A DNA stretch of 64,000 nucleotides from the NCBI GenBank assembly GCA_934215455.1, contig CAKPZX010000002.1, forward strand, positions 24,448 through 88,447, read 5' to 3'. The first letter of the stretch is position 1; each line of letters starts with the position of its first letter. This document shows positions 37,798-46,558 of this stretch, piece after piece. The DNA is from an uncultured Streptococcus sp. (GTDB lineage: Bacteria > Bacillota > Bacilli > Lactobacillales > Streptococcaceae). Under the pieces are notes generated by a model, which saw only the letters and a list, made by a program, of their open reading frames with translations, did not search any database and was not told the origin of the DNA. A program made the translations under genes and the position numbers.

Positions 37798-38178
37798 ATG
37801 AAATTATATGTACAACTGACGATTATATTCACGATTTCATTAATTGGTGAAATCATTTCTGATGGGTTGCACTTACCAATTCCTGGAAGTATGATCGGGC
37901 TGTTGATCCTATTTTTATTATTACAGTTTAAGTTACTACGCATGCGCCACGTCAATATGGTAGGAAATTTTTTATTAGCAAACATGACGATTTTATTTCT
38001 TCCCCCTGCTGTCGGTATCATGGATAAATTCCATGTGATCGCTCCTTATCTATTTCCGATTATTTTGATTCTAGTTGGAGCCTTGGTCATCAATGTGGCT
38101 TTAATTGCAATCGTGGTTAGTTTTATAAAAAATCGTTTTGAGGGTGATTATCCAGAAGGGGGACACAAGCGTGGCTAA
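37798..38178 (+). CDS. lrgA: Antiholin-like protein LrgA (CidA/LrgA family)
   Basis: A 126-residue, four-helix membrane protein. IPGSMIGLLILFLLLQ and FLPPAVGIMD are family signatures. LrgA with LrgB influences murein hydrolase activity, and in streptococci the pair also takes part in pyruvate uptake under LytST control. I chose ATG 37798, six bases after GGGAG; ATG 37792 would touch that site. It overlaps lrgB by 8 bases. No lytST genes are in the window. Confidence 0.92.
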   Translation: MKLYVQLTIIFTISLIGEIISDGLHLPIPGSMIGLLILFLLLQFKLLRMRHVNMVGNFLLANMTILFLPPAVGIMDKFHVIAPYLFPIILILVGALVINVALIAIVVSFIKNRFEGDYPEGGHKRG

Positions 38179-38866
38179 TTTTGCGAGTAATCCTTTATTT
38201 GGGATTGTCTTATCTATTTGGGCTTATTTGATTGGGATGTTAATTTTCCGCAGATATCCCCATCCAATAACAACGCCACTTTTAGTGGCTACAGTAATCG
38301 TTATCTTATTCTTAATGATTACAGGAATTTCTTATAAAGATTACTATGTCGGTGGTTCCCTGTTAAATCAGTTGATTGGACCATCGACAGTCGCCTTGGG
38401 GATTCCTCTCTATAAAAGTTTCCATTTGATGAAGCATCATGCACGGAGTATTTTGATCGGCTCGACAGTGGCAGTTATTGTGAATACTATTTTTACAGCC
38501 TTGATTGCGAAAGCATTTGGAATGAAGTACTTTCTAGCCATTTCGCTCTTTCCAAAATCGGTTACGACTGCAATGGCAGTTGGGATTACTGAAAAAATGC
38601 AAGGAATTACGACCATCACTCTTGTGGTAGTTGTAGCAACTGGATTATTAACAAGTGTCTTGGGGCCAACGATATTGAAACTGTTAAAAATAAAAGATCC
38701 AGTAGCTATTGGGTTAGCCCTTGGAGGAACTGGACATGCAGTAGGAACAGGGACAGCGTTTAAGTATGGTCATGTGGCCGGTGCTATGGCAGGATTGGCA
38801 ATTGGGATCACAGGAATTTTGTATGTGTTCATTAGTCCAATCGTGGCTTCGATGATTTTATCCTAA
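38171..38866 (+). CDS. lrgB: Antiholin-like protein LrgB
   Basis: A 231-residue membrane protein of the LrgB/CidB family with about seven hydrophobic segments. The conserved blocks are LFPKSVTTAMAVGITEKMQG near residue 120 and LALGGTGHAVGTGTAFKYG near 180. It works with LrgA. The start is GTG 38171 after GAAGGGGGA, giving MANFASNPLFG, the normal N-terminus; the longer open frame from 38138 lies in lrgA. A weak hairpin with T-rich tail follows at about 38885-38918. Confidence 0.92.
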   Translation: MANFASNPLFGIVLSIWAYLIGMLIFRRYPHPITTPLLVATVIVILFLMITGISYKDYYVGGSLLNQLIGPSTVALGIPLYKSFHLMKHHARSILIGSTVAVIVNTIFTALIAKAFGMKYFLAISLFPKSVTTAMAVGITEKMQGITTITLVVVVATGLLTSVLGPTILKLLKIKDPVAIGLALGGTGHAVGTGTAFKYGHVAGAMAGLAIGITGILYVFISPIVASMILS

Positions 38867-38997
38867 AGCAATTTACTATTTTTCTGAGAGAGGCTCAAAA
38901 AGGGTCTCTTTTATTTTATAGTGAAAGCTTAAAAATCCATTCGGAGTGAAAGAAGCTTTTCATGATTACTGTCCAAAGCTTTTCCAAGCGTCTAAAA

Positions 38998-39008
38998 AAT
39001 GGTATAAT
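38998..39008 (+). promoter_or_regulatory. Extended -10 of the ebfC promoter
   Basis: TGGTATAAT with the hexamer at 39003-39008; no clear -35. Confidence 0.6.
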
Positions 39009-39047
39009 GAACTGTAAATTTCAGAAGTTGGAAGGAATGTAATTGCT

Positions 39048-39347
39048 ATGATGAATATGCAAAATATGATGAAGCAAGCTCAAAAATTGCAAAAGCAAAT
39101 GGAGCAAAGCCAAGCGGAATTAGCCGCAACTCAATTTGTAGGGAAATCTGCTCAGGACTTGGTTGTTGCAACTCTTACAGGTGATAAGAAGGTTGTTTCC
39201 ATCGATTTCAATGCCGCAGTGGTCGACCCAGAAGATACAGAAACGCTTTCTGATATGACGGTGCAAGCCATCAATGCTGCCATTGAAGAAATTGATGCGG
39301 CAACCAAGAAAAAACTCGGTGCTTTCGCAGGGAAATTACCATTTTAA
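39048..39347 (+). CDS. ebfC: YbaB/EbfC family nucleoid-associated protein
   Basis: A 99-residue DNA-binding protein that forms tweezer-shaped dimers. The Met/Gln/Lys-rich N-terminal helix ([19 protein letters not shown]) is followed by the strand region [16 protein letters not shown] and the C-terminal helix ending in [13 protein letters not shown]. It is a single gene here, whereas in many bacteria it sits between dnaX and recR. GGAAGGAATG lies upstream; the first or second ATG could be used. Confidence 0.95.
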   Translation: MMNMQNMMKQAQKLQKQMEQSQAELAATQFVGKSAQDLVVATLTGDKKVVSIDFNAAVVDPEDTETLSDMTVQAINAAIEEIDAATKKKLGAFAGKLPF

Positions 39348-39369
39348 GCAAAGAAAGTTTTCATTAACT

Positions 39370-39399
39370 CAAAAGAGGCTCAGTTTTGAGCCTTTTTCA
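39370..39399 (+). terminator. Terminator of ebfC
   Basis: AAAAGAGGCTCA pairs with TTGAGCCTTTTT around GTT/TT, giving a compact stem with T tail. Confidence 0.85.
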
Positions 39400-39420
39400 G
39401 ATTGAAGACAAAGTCATATT

Positions 39421-39583
39421 AAAAACTTTCCTTGGGTGAGTACGGACGTTAGGTGAAATTATCCAGTGGATGATTTCAGCAATCCAGGAAGTTCCAAGAC
39501 TAATTATTGAGCCTAAGGTCTCAATAATTCCGAGTGCCTGAAACGTTATTGTTTCAGGCACTTTTCTCACGGCGGAAAGTTTT
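39421..39583 (+). ncRNA. Structured pseudoknot element, copy A
   Basis: An ordered set of helices. Outer stem AAAACTTTCC (39422-39431)/GGAAAGTTTT (39574-39583). Second stem GTGAG (39436-39440)/CTCAC (39566-39570). Hairpin 1 GAAATTATC (39455-39463)/GATGATTTC (39469-39477). Hairpin 2 AATTATTGAG/CTCAATAATT with loop CCTAAGGT (39512-39519). Hairpin 3 GTGCCTGAAAC (39534-39544)/GTTTCAGGCAC (39551-39561), followed by TTTT. The loop of hairpin 2 can pair with CCTTGGG at 39430-39436. A second copy is at 52251-52388 with compensating stem changes. It lies between convergent genes, so it is not an upstream riboswitch for either. Strand is assigned from hairpin 3 plus T run and is uncertain. Confidence 0.7.
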
Positions 39584-39639
39584 AGTATTTTCTTTCTTTG
39601 AAACACTAACGATATATTTTTAGGTTTATGTCAGCAATT

Positions 39640-41214
39640 TTATTCTTTTCTTAGTTCAATGACTTGATCGTATCGACTTTCATCATCAATATGGTGAGCG
39701 ATTTCTAACACCATCATCGGTAGTGAGAAAATCAAGTCTCGAACCATCTGGCTATTTTCTACGTCAAGAGCTGCAGTTACCTCATCTGCTAATAAAATAT
39801 CCTTTTTACGAAGAAGGAAGCGGGCTAGTTCAATCCGGACACGTTGTCCGCCTGAAATATTTTCTCCGTTATTAGTGATTACAAAATCAAGCCCATCAGT
39901 TAGTTCATGGTCGAGTTTGACCTGTCTTAAAACAGTCTCTAATTCTTGATCTGAAAACTCCTGTCCCAAACTGAGATTGTAGCGAATAGTATCATTAAAG
40001 AGGAAAGGATGCTGGCTGATAATGCCTACCTGACGAACAAAGTGACTTGTTTTAACTCCATCTCTTGTACGACAAGTAATCGTTCCGGCATCCGGCTTTT
40101 CTTCCCCTGTGATCATTCGGAAGAGGGTTGATTTCCCACAGCCACTTGGCCCCTTGATAAGAACTTTTTCCCCTTGTTTAATGAATAGATTAAGATCGTG
40201 AAGAATCTCTCTGCCGTTATAAGATTTACTTAAATGGGAAATTTCTAGCTCTTCTACTTGGGAGATCGAATGATTGTCCGATTCACTATCATCTGCTCGA
40301 TTTAAAATTCCGAAAATCTTTTCTGCCGTTGTTTTGGCTCCTTGTACTTCAACCACATCATACATGATATTTTGGATAGGTCCTACCAGTTGACCAGCAG
40401 CAATATACATAGCAACCAGGCTAGCCACTGAAACACGATGCCCCTGCATAGCAAGGAAGAACCCTAATACCAAGGGGAGTACTTGGCTCAGAAAGACCAT
40501 AAAACCATTACAAAAGAAAACAATATTATGGGTAAAAGCAAACCTTTGAATGGCTCGTTGATAACGTAGGTTGATATTCCAGACGCGCTGAGAATTTTCA
40601 GGCAAGGCCTGATTCATCCGCAAGGTTTGAGCCCCTCGAATACTATCAGAGATTTGGTTATGAACAGCTGTTCTTCCCTGAGACATTTCATCCCCTGAAT
40701 TCTTTAGCTTATTATTCATTAAGAATTGTGGAATGGGACGTAAGATCGTGAAGAAAACAAAGATAGAACCCAATAAAACATTTTGGGCAATAATATAGAT
40801 CGCCGTAATCAGTGCCCCAAATCCCCAACATGAAATAGACATATAGCGTTCAAAAAAGTTATCTCCTAAAAATTCCATATCCTGTGTCAGCATGGTAATC
40901 TTTTCATCTTCACTATATTCCCTGTCTTCCATTAACTTCTGAAAAAGGGCCGTTCGGATATTCATGTGAATTTCACGTCTAAAGACATTATTTGCATGAT
41001 TACAAAATAACATTAGACTATACAAAGCGAAATAGACAGAAAAACCAAAGAGAGCAAATTTCCAAATAGAGGAATAGGTTAGGTTATTTTGATCTATCGA
41101 TAGTGCTTTGGCAACAACTAAGGGTTGTCCTAATGCGAGACCCCCATTTGCTAGTGCTCCAATAATGGTTAGGTATTTTGTTTTTTTATCAAGATATTTA
41201 AAGATATTAATCAT
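39640..41214 (-). CDS. ABC transporter, fused permease and ATPase
   Basis: A 524-residue half-transporter of the exporter type. About six membrane helices (residues 15-280) precede the ATPase domain. Walker A is GPSGCGKST (about 353-361), the signature is ENISGGQRVRIELARFLL, and Walker B is DILLADEVTAALD. The H-loop reads EIAHHID. The gene stands alone, so the protein probably works as a homodimer or with a partner coded elsewhere. The substrate is unknown; lantibiotic, lipid or drug export are possible. AGGAGAG precedes the ATG. Confidence 0.9.
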   Translation of the reverse strand: MINIFKYLDKKTKYLTIIGALANGGLALGQPLVVAKALSIDQNNLTYSSIWKFALFGFSVYFALYSLMLFCNHANNVFRREIHMNIRTALFQKLMEDREYSEDEKITMLTQDMEFLGDNFFERYMSISCWGFGALITAIYIIAQNVLLGSIFVFFTILRPIPQFLMNNKLKNSGDEMSQGRTAVHNQISDSIRGAQTLRMNQALPENSQRVWNINLRYQRAIQRFAFTHNIVFFCNGFMVFLSQVLPLVLGFFLAMQGHRVSVASLVAMYIAAGQLVGPIQNIMYDVVEVQGAKTTAEKIFGILNRADDSESDNHSISQVEELEISHLSKSYNGREILHDLNLFIKQGEKVLIKGPSGCGKSTLFRMITGEEKPDAGTITCRTRDGVKTSHFVRQVGIISQHPFLFNDTIRYNLSLGQEFSDQELETVLRQVKLDHELTDGLDFVITNNGENISGGQRVRIELARFLLRKKDILLADEVTAALDVENSQMVRDLIFSLPMMVLEIAHHIDDESRYDQVIELRKE

Positions 41215-41538
41215 AAATCTCTCCTAGAAAATAGAACCCTACGGTTGAGAAATATCAGATATAATCATTAAATCTTATTACATATTATTCTTTGTGATAT
41301 ATTTTACATGCTCATTATACATCTAAAAATAAGTCTGGTCAACGAATATTCAAAAAATTAGAAATGATTAAATCTTTAATAACTAATATTTTAAGATAAG
41401 CCTTTGAAAATGCTCTATTTGTCTGTCGGATGAAAATTTACTTTAGTCAATCTTTACAGAAATGAAATAAAAAGCACCCCCAAAGAAAGATATGAAAACA
41501 TCTAACTCTAGGAGTACTGCTCAGTGTTGAGCCTTTTT
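41215..41538. other. AT-rich intergenic region
   Basis: A 324-bp non-coding stretch between the ABC transporter (start on the left) and the exonuclease gene (end on the right). The left part must contain the ABC promoter. The right part (41471-41541) holds a conserved-looking block with an imperfect fold (AGCACCCCC against GGAGTACTGCT) and a short hairpin followed by T7 on the plus strand. I see no ORF with support. Confidence 0.45.
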
Positions 41539-41541
41539 TTA
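41517..41541 (+). terminator. Hairpin with T run, plus-strand orientation
   Basis: GCTCA (41519-41523), GTGT, TGAGC (41528-41532), C and seven T. No plus-strand gene precedes it, so it may end an unannotated transcript or be an old remnant. Confidence 0.45.
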
Positions 41542-42132
41542 TTCATCAAAAAATCCGGATAAGTCCAAGCCTCCGAAGGGGTTGGTGGAGAAGTTCTCTT
41601 GCTCTTCAAGGAGGGTGCGGCCTTGATCAAATTCGAGGAATTGTTCGTAGACAAGGGCCGTCATGCGGGCGTCCTCTAAGCTATCGTGTGATTTTCCTGC
41701 AACTCCCAAAAATTCTGCAACGGTGTGGAGTTGGAGATTTTTAATGCCGTGGAGGTCAGATGGACGACGTTCGAAAGCCTCGTCAAAGACATCGACAGCG
41801 TACTGGTCTTCTAGATCCAAGCCATTTTCAAGTAGGATGGGTAGGTCGCTCTTTTTGGCATTGTATCCGATCAAGGGCCGGTCTCCTACAAAGGCCTTGA
41901 ATTCGCTGAGGACCTGTTCGAGTTGTGGGGCATTTTGGATCTTGTCCTGGGTAATGCCAGTCAGACCGTTAATAAAGCTTTTTAGGGGCTTATCGGTGTA
42001 AACGTAGGAGTCGTAGTGATTGACTTCTTTACCGTTCGTAAAACGTACGGCAGACACCTGGATGATCTGATAGGCGCCTTCGTATTGGTTAAATTCGAGA
42101 TCAAAGGCGATATAATCTTCTAATGCTTTCAT
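41539..42132 (-). CDS. DnaQ-like 3'-5' exonuclease (DEDDh)
   Basis: A 197-residue exonuclease domain protein. The acidic residues lie in IAFDLEFNQYEG (motif I, D-x-E), in LIGYNAKKSDLPIL (motif II) and in KSHDSLEDARMTALVY (motif III with the His of the DEDDh class). The C-terminal ~40 residues are a Gly/Phe-containing tail. It may act in DNA repair or RNA processing; it is not the proofreading part of PolC. It lies 53 bp downstream of rocS in the same direction and is probably co-transcribed. Confidence 0.88.
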   Translation of the reverse strand: MKALEDYIAFDLEFNQYEGAYQIIQVSAVRFTNGKEVNHYDSYVYTDKPLKSFINGLTGITQDKIQNAPQLEQVLSEFKAFVGDRPLIGYNAKKSDLPILLENGLDLEDQYAVDVFDEAFERRPSDLHGIKNLQLHTVAEFLGVAGKSHDSLEDARMTALVYEQFLEFDQGRTLLEEQENFSTNPFGGLDLSGFFDE

Positions 42133-42185
42133 GGGAAATCTCCTGTGGTAGAAAAGAAAAGGGACTGGTAGGATCCAGCCCCGGA

Positions 42186-42680
42186 TTATCGACGGAAAAC
42201 GCGTGCCCAGAAACCTTTGCTTTCTTGCTCTTGAACTTTTTCGTTGGCTTGTTCGAGTTCAAGTTTCAAGGTATCGCGGTCGTTCATTGCTTGTAAAGTC
42301 AATTGTTGTTGTTGGTCCAATTGCTTGTCTTTTTCAGCAATTTGAACATCTTTCACGCGCAACTGTTCATCTTTCTTAGCGAGTTGCTCGTCTTTGGCTT
42401 TGAGTTGTTCGTAGAGACGGACGATTTCAGCGTTTTTTTCATCTACCAAAATTTCCATCAATTCGCGTTGCTTCACATCATCGCTGACTGGCTCATCTTC
42501 AAAAATAGTTTTTTTGTAGATTTCTTCGAGCTTGATCAAGCCACTACGGGTTACAACGGTAACCCCTTTTTCGTTTTTTTGGGTATCTTCTGGAGCCAGC
42601 GCCTTGACACGGTTATTGACCGCCTGGCGGCTGACTCCTAAAATTTCAGCAATTTCGCTGACAGTTTTTTCAATCGCCAT
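42186..42680 (-). CDS. rocS: Chromosome segregation regulator RocS
   Basis: A 164-residue protein with three parts that match pneumococcal RocS. An N-terminal helix-turn-helix (VSEIAEILGVSRQAVNNRVKA is the region, residues about 6-27) is followed by a long coiled coil with heptad-like repeats of Lys, Glu, Asp and Gln (about 75-150), then a short amphipathic C-terminal end, GFWARVFRR, suited to membrane contact. RocS links chromosome segregation with capsule and division in S. pneumoniae. The same domain (DUF536) occurs on some plasmids. GAGGAAGTT precedes the ATG. Confidence 0.85.
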   Translation of the reverse strand: MAIEKTVSEIAEILGVSRQAVNNRVKALAPEDTQKNEKGVTVVTRSGLIKLEEIYKKTIFEDEPVSDDVKQRELMEILVDEKNAEIVRLYEQLKAKDEQLAKKDEQLRVKDVQIAEKDKQLDQQQQLTLQAMNDRDTLKLELEQANEKVQEQESKGFWARVFRR

Positions 42681-42784
42681 AACTTCCTCTAATATCTTTT
42701 TCTATGAAATACTCTATTAGATAGTAACATAAGTAGGCTAAGCTGTCAAATGAAGCAAAGAAAGGCTAAGCCTTGATACCACGA

Positions 42785-45073
42785 TTAGTGGGCCTCTGTC
42801 ATTTCAGGAAGATGGAGGCTTGATTGTGCTAAGTCAATGGTGAGTTGGTAATCGGTTTGATCACGCACAGTGATTTCAAAGTCCGTCGTGTAAAGGACCA
42901 AGCGAAGAGTTGCCCCTTTTTCGAGCTTGTAGATGGTTGGTTGGAGATCAAAGTCAAATTCCATCCACTCGCCTGGTGTTACGGCCTCAACCTCTAAGAG
43001 GTCATGCCGGTTTTGGAGGTTGAGATACCCTTTAGAAATCACTCGTTGTCCAGCTTCCTTAAATGGCAACTCAGTCAAATTGTCTAGCATATGGTAGCGA
43101 CCGTTATCCAGTGTACGGACTGACAAGACAGCAGGATAGGGTTGGAGGTATTTCTTGCTTCCAAGCTCTAAAAGTTGAGCTGAAAGCAGGCCTTTATTGG
43201 TGTTTGATTGGACCCGCAGGTGAAGGCGAGCTTTCCCGTTGAGGTGTAGGTCCTCTTCGATTGGAAGGTCGATCGTCACCTGTTGGGCCTTGTCTTGGTA
43301 GAGATCGCTTAAGAAGGTCGGATAAGCCTTGCCATAGCGCTCGTAATCTTTTGTCTCGTAGCGGTTTTGGATGACTTTTTCACCATCTCCGAGTAAGAAG
43401 GTCCGCTGACTTGTTTGGTTGCCAAAATCATCCAAGGAAGTCCAACTTTGTTCTCCTGTATTGTCCTGCCAGATGACAGTAGGCAATTCATAGCTTGAAT
43501 CGTAGCCCAGCAATTTTTTAGAGAGAAGGGCGTTCATGCTCTCACGGAAGTCAATGGACTGCCAGTTGTTGAGGTAGACATGGGCACCATTGTGGTAGAA
43601 GAGGTGCTTCTTGATGCTTGCTGGAAGGGCTTGGAACATGTTAAAGACGTGAAGCGGCTTGACGTTCCAGTCTTGGGAACCATGGGTAAAGACCACCTCT
43701 GCCTTGACCTGATTTGCGTTTAAGAGATAATTCCGATCGTGCCAGAATTGATTGTAGTCTCCAGTTTTGCGATTCAATTGCTTCTTAACCTCTTCCAAAT
43801 CGGCTACATGGGCCGCATGGTGGCGGAGGTAGTCTCCAGCTCGAAGGGCGCGTGAGTAGGTCAATTCGGCAAGGGAATCAAAATCTTCACCTGGATAGCC
43901 ACCAGGACTTGTCACGAGGCCATTTTCGCGGTAGTAGTTGTACCAAGAAGAGATCCCAGCCTCCGCAATGATGACTTCTAGACCGTCCACACCTGTGGTC
44001 GCAAGGCCGTTAGACATGGTTCCAAGGTAAGAGATCCCGGTGGTTGCGACCTTTCCATTTGACCAATCGGCTTTGACTTGACGCTGGCGTGTGTGATCTG
44101 TAAAGGCCCGGCAACGGCCATTGAGCCAGTCGATGACATTCTTGTAGGCTTCGATTTGTTGGTAATTTCCATTGGTCATCAGCCCTTGTGAATCTTTTGT
44201 CCCCACTCCAGAGACGTAAAGATTGGCGTAGCCACGTGGAAGCAGGTAGTCATTGAGGGTATAGCTGGAATTGATATGAGTGAGGGTTTCTTCAGCTTCA
44301 TCGACTAGTTCAGCTTGACCAAGAGGGTCCACCAATTCTAATTGAGGTGTTTCTACTTGAATGGTATGAGGTTCTTTAACCTCGAGGTCGACATTCATAT
44401 TGTAGAGGGCCTTGTCGCTGGCTTTGTCGTTGGTCCCTTGGTGGTAAGGGCTAGCGGTCATGACAGCTGGAATCTTGCCTTCGTAGCGAGGACGGATGAT
44501 GCTGACCTTGACCAAGTCTGGCATACCATCCTTATCGGTATCGACCCGGCTTTCGACATAAACGACCTCACGGATAGCATCATGGCTCGTAAAGGTTGCG
44601 AGGCTCTTACCATTAAAATAGTGATACTGGTTGGTCTCAGGAATCAAACCATCGCTGACCAACTGATCAATTAGTAAATTCCCTTTGACTGTTCGAGTAT
44701 TGAGGAGGTGATAGAGGTTTTCAACCAAGTTTCCATACTCAATCGGAAATTGGACTTCTTTCAAGAAGCTATCCGTATCTTCAAAATCAATAAAATAGTG
44801 GAAACCGAGCAACTGGAGAGCTACTGTGTAAAAAATCTCCAGCGACCATTCGCGGTCTGATTGGAAATAGCTCAGGAGATCTGTTTCAGCATCCGCCACT
44901 AGGTTAGAGAGGGGATAATCTGTATTTTTGTAGGTGAAATAAACCTTGCGAACAAACCATTCAAACAGTTCTTTTTCTGGGAGGTGGGTGGGAAGGTCAA
45001 ACCCAATTTCTTTTAGTTCCTTAAGAATGTCTTTTTGGTCAACAGATAGATAGCTATATTGATTGTATTTCAT
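42785..45073 (-). CDS. pepX: Xaa-Pro dipeptidyl-peptidase
   Basis: PepX removes X-Pro dipeptides from peptide N-termini, which helps use proline-rich proteins. The 762-residue protein has the usual N-terminal helical domain, then an alpha/beta-hydrolase domain with the nucleophile Ser in [13 protein letters not shown] (about residue 348) and the later [14 protein letters not shown] (Asp) and HNGAHVY (His). A C-terminal jelly-roll domain follows. It is the lactic acid bacterial, cytosolic form with no signal peptide. AAAGGAGCAGCCT lies before the ATG. Confidence 0.96.
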   Translation of the reverse strand: MKYNQYSYLSVDQKDILKELKEIGFDLPTHLPEKELFEWFVRKVYFTYKNTDYPLSNLVADAETDLLSYFQSDREWSLEIFYTVALQLLGFHYFIDFEDTDSFLKEVQFPIEYGNLVENLYHLLNTRTVKGNLLIDQLVSDGLIPETNQYHYFNGKSLATFTSHDAIREVVYVESRVDTDKDGMPDLVKVSIIRPRYEGKIPAVMTASPYHQGTNDKASDKALYNMNVDLEVKEPHTIQVETPQLELVDPLGQAELVDEAEETLTHINSSYTLNDYLLPRGYANLYVSGVGTKDSQGLMTNGNYQQIEAYKNVIDWLNGRCRAFTDHTRQRQVKADWSNGKVATTGISYLGTMSNGLATTGVDGLEVIIAEAGISSWYNYYRENGLVTSPGGYPGEDFDSLAELTYSRALRAGDYLRHHAAHVADLEEVKKQLNRKTGDYNQFWHDRNYLLNANQVKAEVVFTHGSQDWNVKPLHVFNMFQALPASIKKHLFYHNGAHVYLNNWQSIDFRESMNALLSKKLLGYDSSYELPTVIWQDNTGEQSWTSLDDFGNQTSQRTFLLGDGEKVIQNRYETKDYERYGKAYPTFLSDLYQDKAQQVTIDLPIEEDLHLNGKARLHLRVQSNTNKGLLSAQLLELGSKKYLQPYPAVLSVRTLDNGRYHMLDNLTELPFKEAGQRVISKGYLNLQNRHDLLEVEAVTPGEWMEFDFDLQPTIYKLEKGATLRLVLYTTDFEITVRDQTDYQLTIDLAQSSLHLPEMTEAH

Positions 45074-45174
45074 AGGCTGCTCCTTTTATCAGTTTCTTTG
45101 TTCTTTACTTCTTATATTATACTTGATAAAATGGTATTTGTCTAAAGACCTTTCGTCTATAAGGAGAAGGAATA

Positions 45175-46452
45175 GTGAAAAAAATATCTTTTGAACAAGT
45201 TGCAAGAAGACGGACCTTATTGTTTGGGGTTCTTGCTGTCATTTTTGGGATCCTCATTTTTCGAAATGGTGTTGGCTTCACCAAATTTTCCTTGGATCTA
45301 TTAGCTATTTACTTTTTAGTTGATGGACTAGGAAGCTTTCTTCTTCGCTTGATGTTGCGTCGCAAGTCTATTTCCTATAGCCACTCTATTTGGTTTATTT
45401 TTCTTTCACTTGCTTTAAGCTGGTTGAATCGACTGAGTAGTCTGCCCGTAAACTTAGTTGTGATTTGTTTAGGGGCATATCAGTTGGGGACTGCCATTGT
45501 CTATGGGATCACCTTTTGGCTTTATAAGGCCAATCGGGTAAAAGGAGGCTGGCTCTATTTATGGGATGCGCTTTTAAACGGTGGGATTGGTCTAGCAAGT
45601 GTCTTGGAACCTGGTTCAGATGGGCACTTCCAATTTATCCTCTTGGGGGCTTATCTGGTCTTGTTGGGGATTTCTAATATTCGAGATGGTATTTTATTTG
45701 ACAAAGACCAACAAGGCCAAGAGTTAAAACGTCGCTTTCGTATTAGCCTACCGGTTATCTTTGCAGCCTTTATCCCTGCTAAGGAGTTAAAACGGTTTAA
45801 CCAGTTTCTTCAAAAAGGGAGTTCGACGGGTCAAGGTGGCCCTTATCGATTGGTGAAAAAAGAAGAAGAGGCAAGGGAATTAGAAATTTTGGTTCATACT
45901 TCTGACAGCAACTTATTTGGAGCGATTGGGCATGTAGATATTTGTTATCAGGGGAAGGTCATTTCTTACGGAAGTTACGATCCCTTTTCAGAGCGTCTAT
46001 TTGGGACGATTGGGGATGGCGTACTGTTTAAAGTGGATAAGGAAGCATACATCGAACTATGTAAAAAAGAGAGTCAAAAGACGCTGTTTGGCTACAGCCT
46101 ATCCCTTACCGAAGAAGAGAATCAGGCAGTAGAGAAGCGTCTAGCTGAAATTGATCAGTTGTTAGAACCTTGGGATCCACCTAGGAGGTTACTGGAAGAC
46201 GGTCAGCCGACCTACGCTTACAAATTGAAATATGATTTAGGGGCTGAATTATATAAATTTACTTCTTCGCGTTTTAAATCTTACTTTATTCTGTCTACGA
46301 ATTGCTGCCTGTTAGCAGATTCCATTGTGGGACAGGCGGGAACGGCTGTATTAGATGTGCGTGGAGTGATTGCGCCAGGGACTTATCAGGATTATTTAGA
46401 ATATGAATTTGAAGCTCCAAACGGGCGGGTCCATACACGAACAGTATACTAA
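45175..46452 (+). CDS. HdeD/DUF308-like membrane protein with permuted papain-like C-terminal domain
   Basis: A 425-residue protein in two parts. The N-terminal ~190 residues have about six membrane helices in the style of HdeD/DUF308. The C-terminal ~220 residues are soluble and show a His in IGHVDICYQGKVISYGSYDP (shortened: GHVDI) and, much later, a Cys in STNCCLLAD. This His-before-Cys order is that of circularly permuted NlpC/P60 (papain-like) domains. That suggests a membrane-bound thiol peptidase, amidase or acyltransferase, as an inference only. The start is GTG after AAGGAGAAGG. It is a single gene with its own terminator. Confidence 0.72.
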   Translation: MKKISFEQVARRRTLLFGVLAVIFGILIFRNGVGFTKFSLDLLAIYFLVDGLGSFLLRLMLRRKSISYSHSIWFIFLSLALSWLNRLSSLPVNLVVICLGAYQLGTAIVYGITFWLYKANRVKGGWLYLWDALLNGGIGLASVLEPGSDGHFQFILLGAYLVLLGISNIRDGILFDKDQQGQELKRRFRISLPVIFAAFIPAKELKRFNQFLQKGSSTGQGGPYRLVKKEEEARELEILVHTSDSNLFGAIGHVDICYQGKVISYGSYDPFSERLFGTIGDGVLFKVDKEAYIELCKKESQKTLFGYSLSLTEEENQAVEKRLAEIDQLLEPWDPPRRLLEDGQPTYAYKLKYDLGAELYKFTSSRFKSYFILSTNCCLLADSIVGQAGTAVLDVRGVIAPGTYQDYLEYEFEAPNGRVHTRTVY

Positions 46453-46499
46453 AAAAAGAAAGACAGATTTTTATTTTTGAAAAATCTGTCTTTTTTGCA
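46453..46499 (+). terminator. Terminator after 46452
   Basis: AAAGACAGATTTTT pairs with AAAAATCTGTCTTT, followed by TTTGC. Confidence 0.85.
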
Positions 46500-46558
46500 C
46501 AAGATTTCTTGTAAAAAGCCAGAAAATCTTTTACAATAAAAAGTGCTTGGAGGAAAGT

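Noticed and set aside
39397-39606. Minus-strand ORF of 69 codons next to the ABC transporter
   Set aside because: It coincides with the structured RNA element, whose compensating changes concern base pairing rather than codons; the copy at 52251 does not keep the frame.
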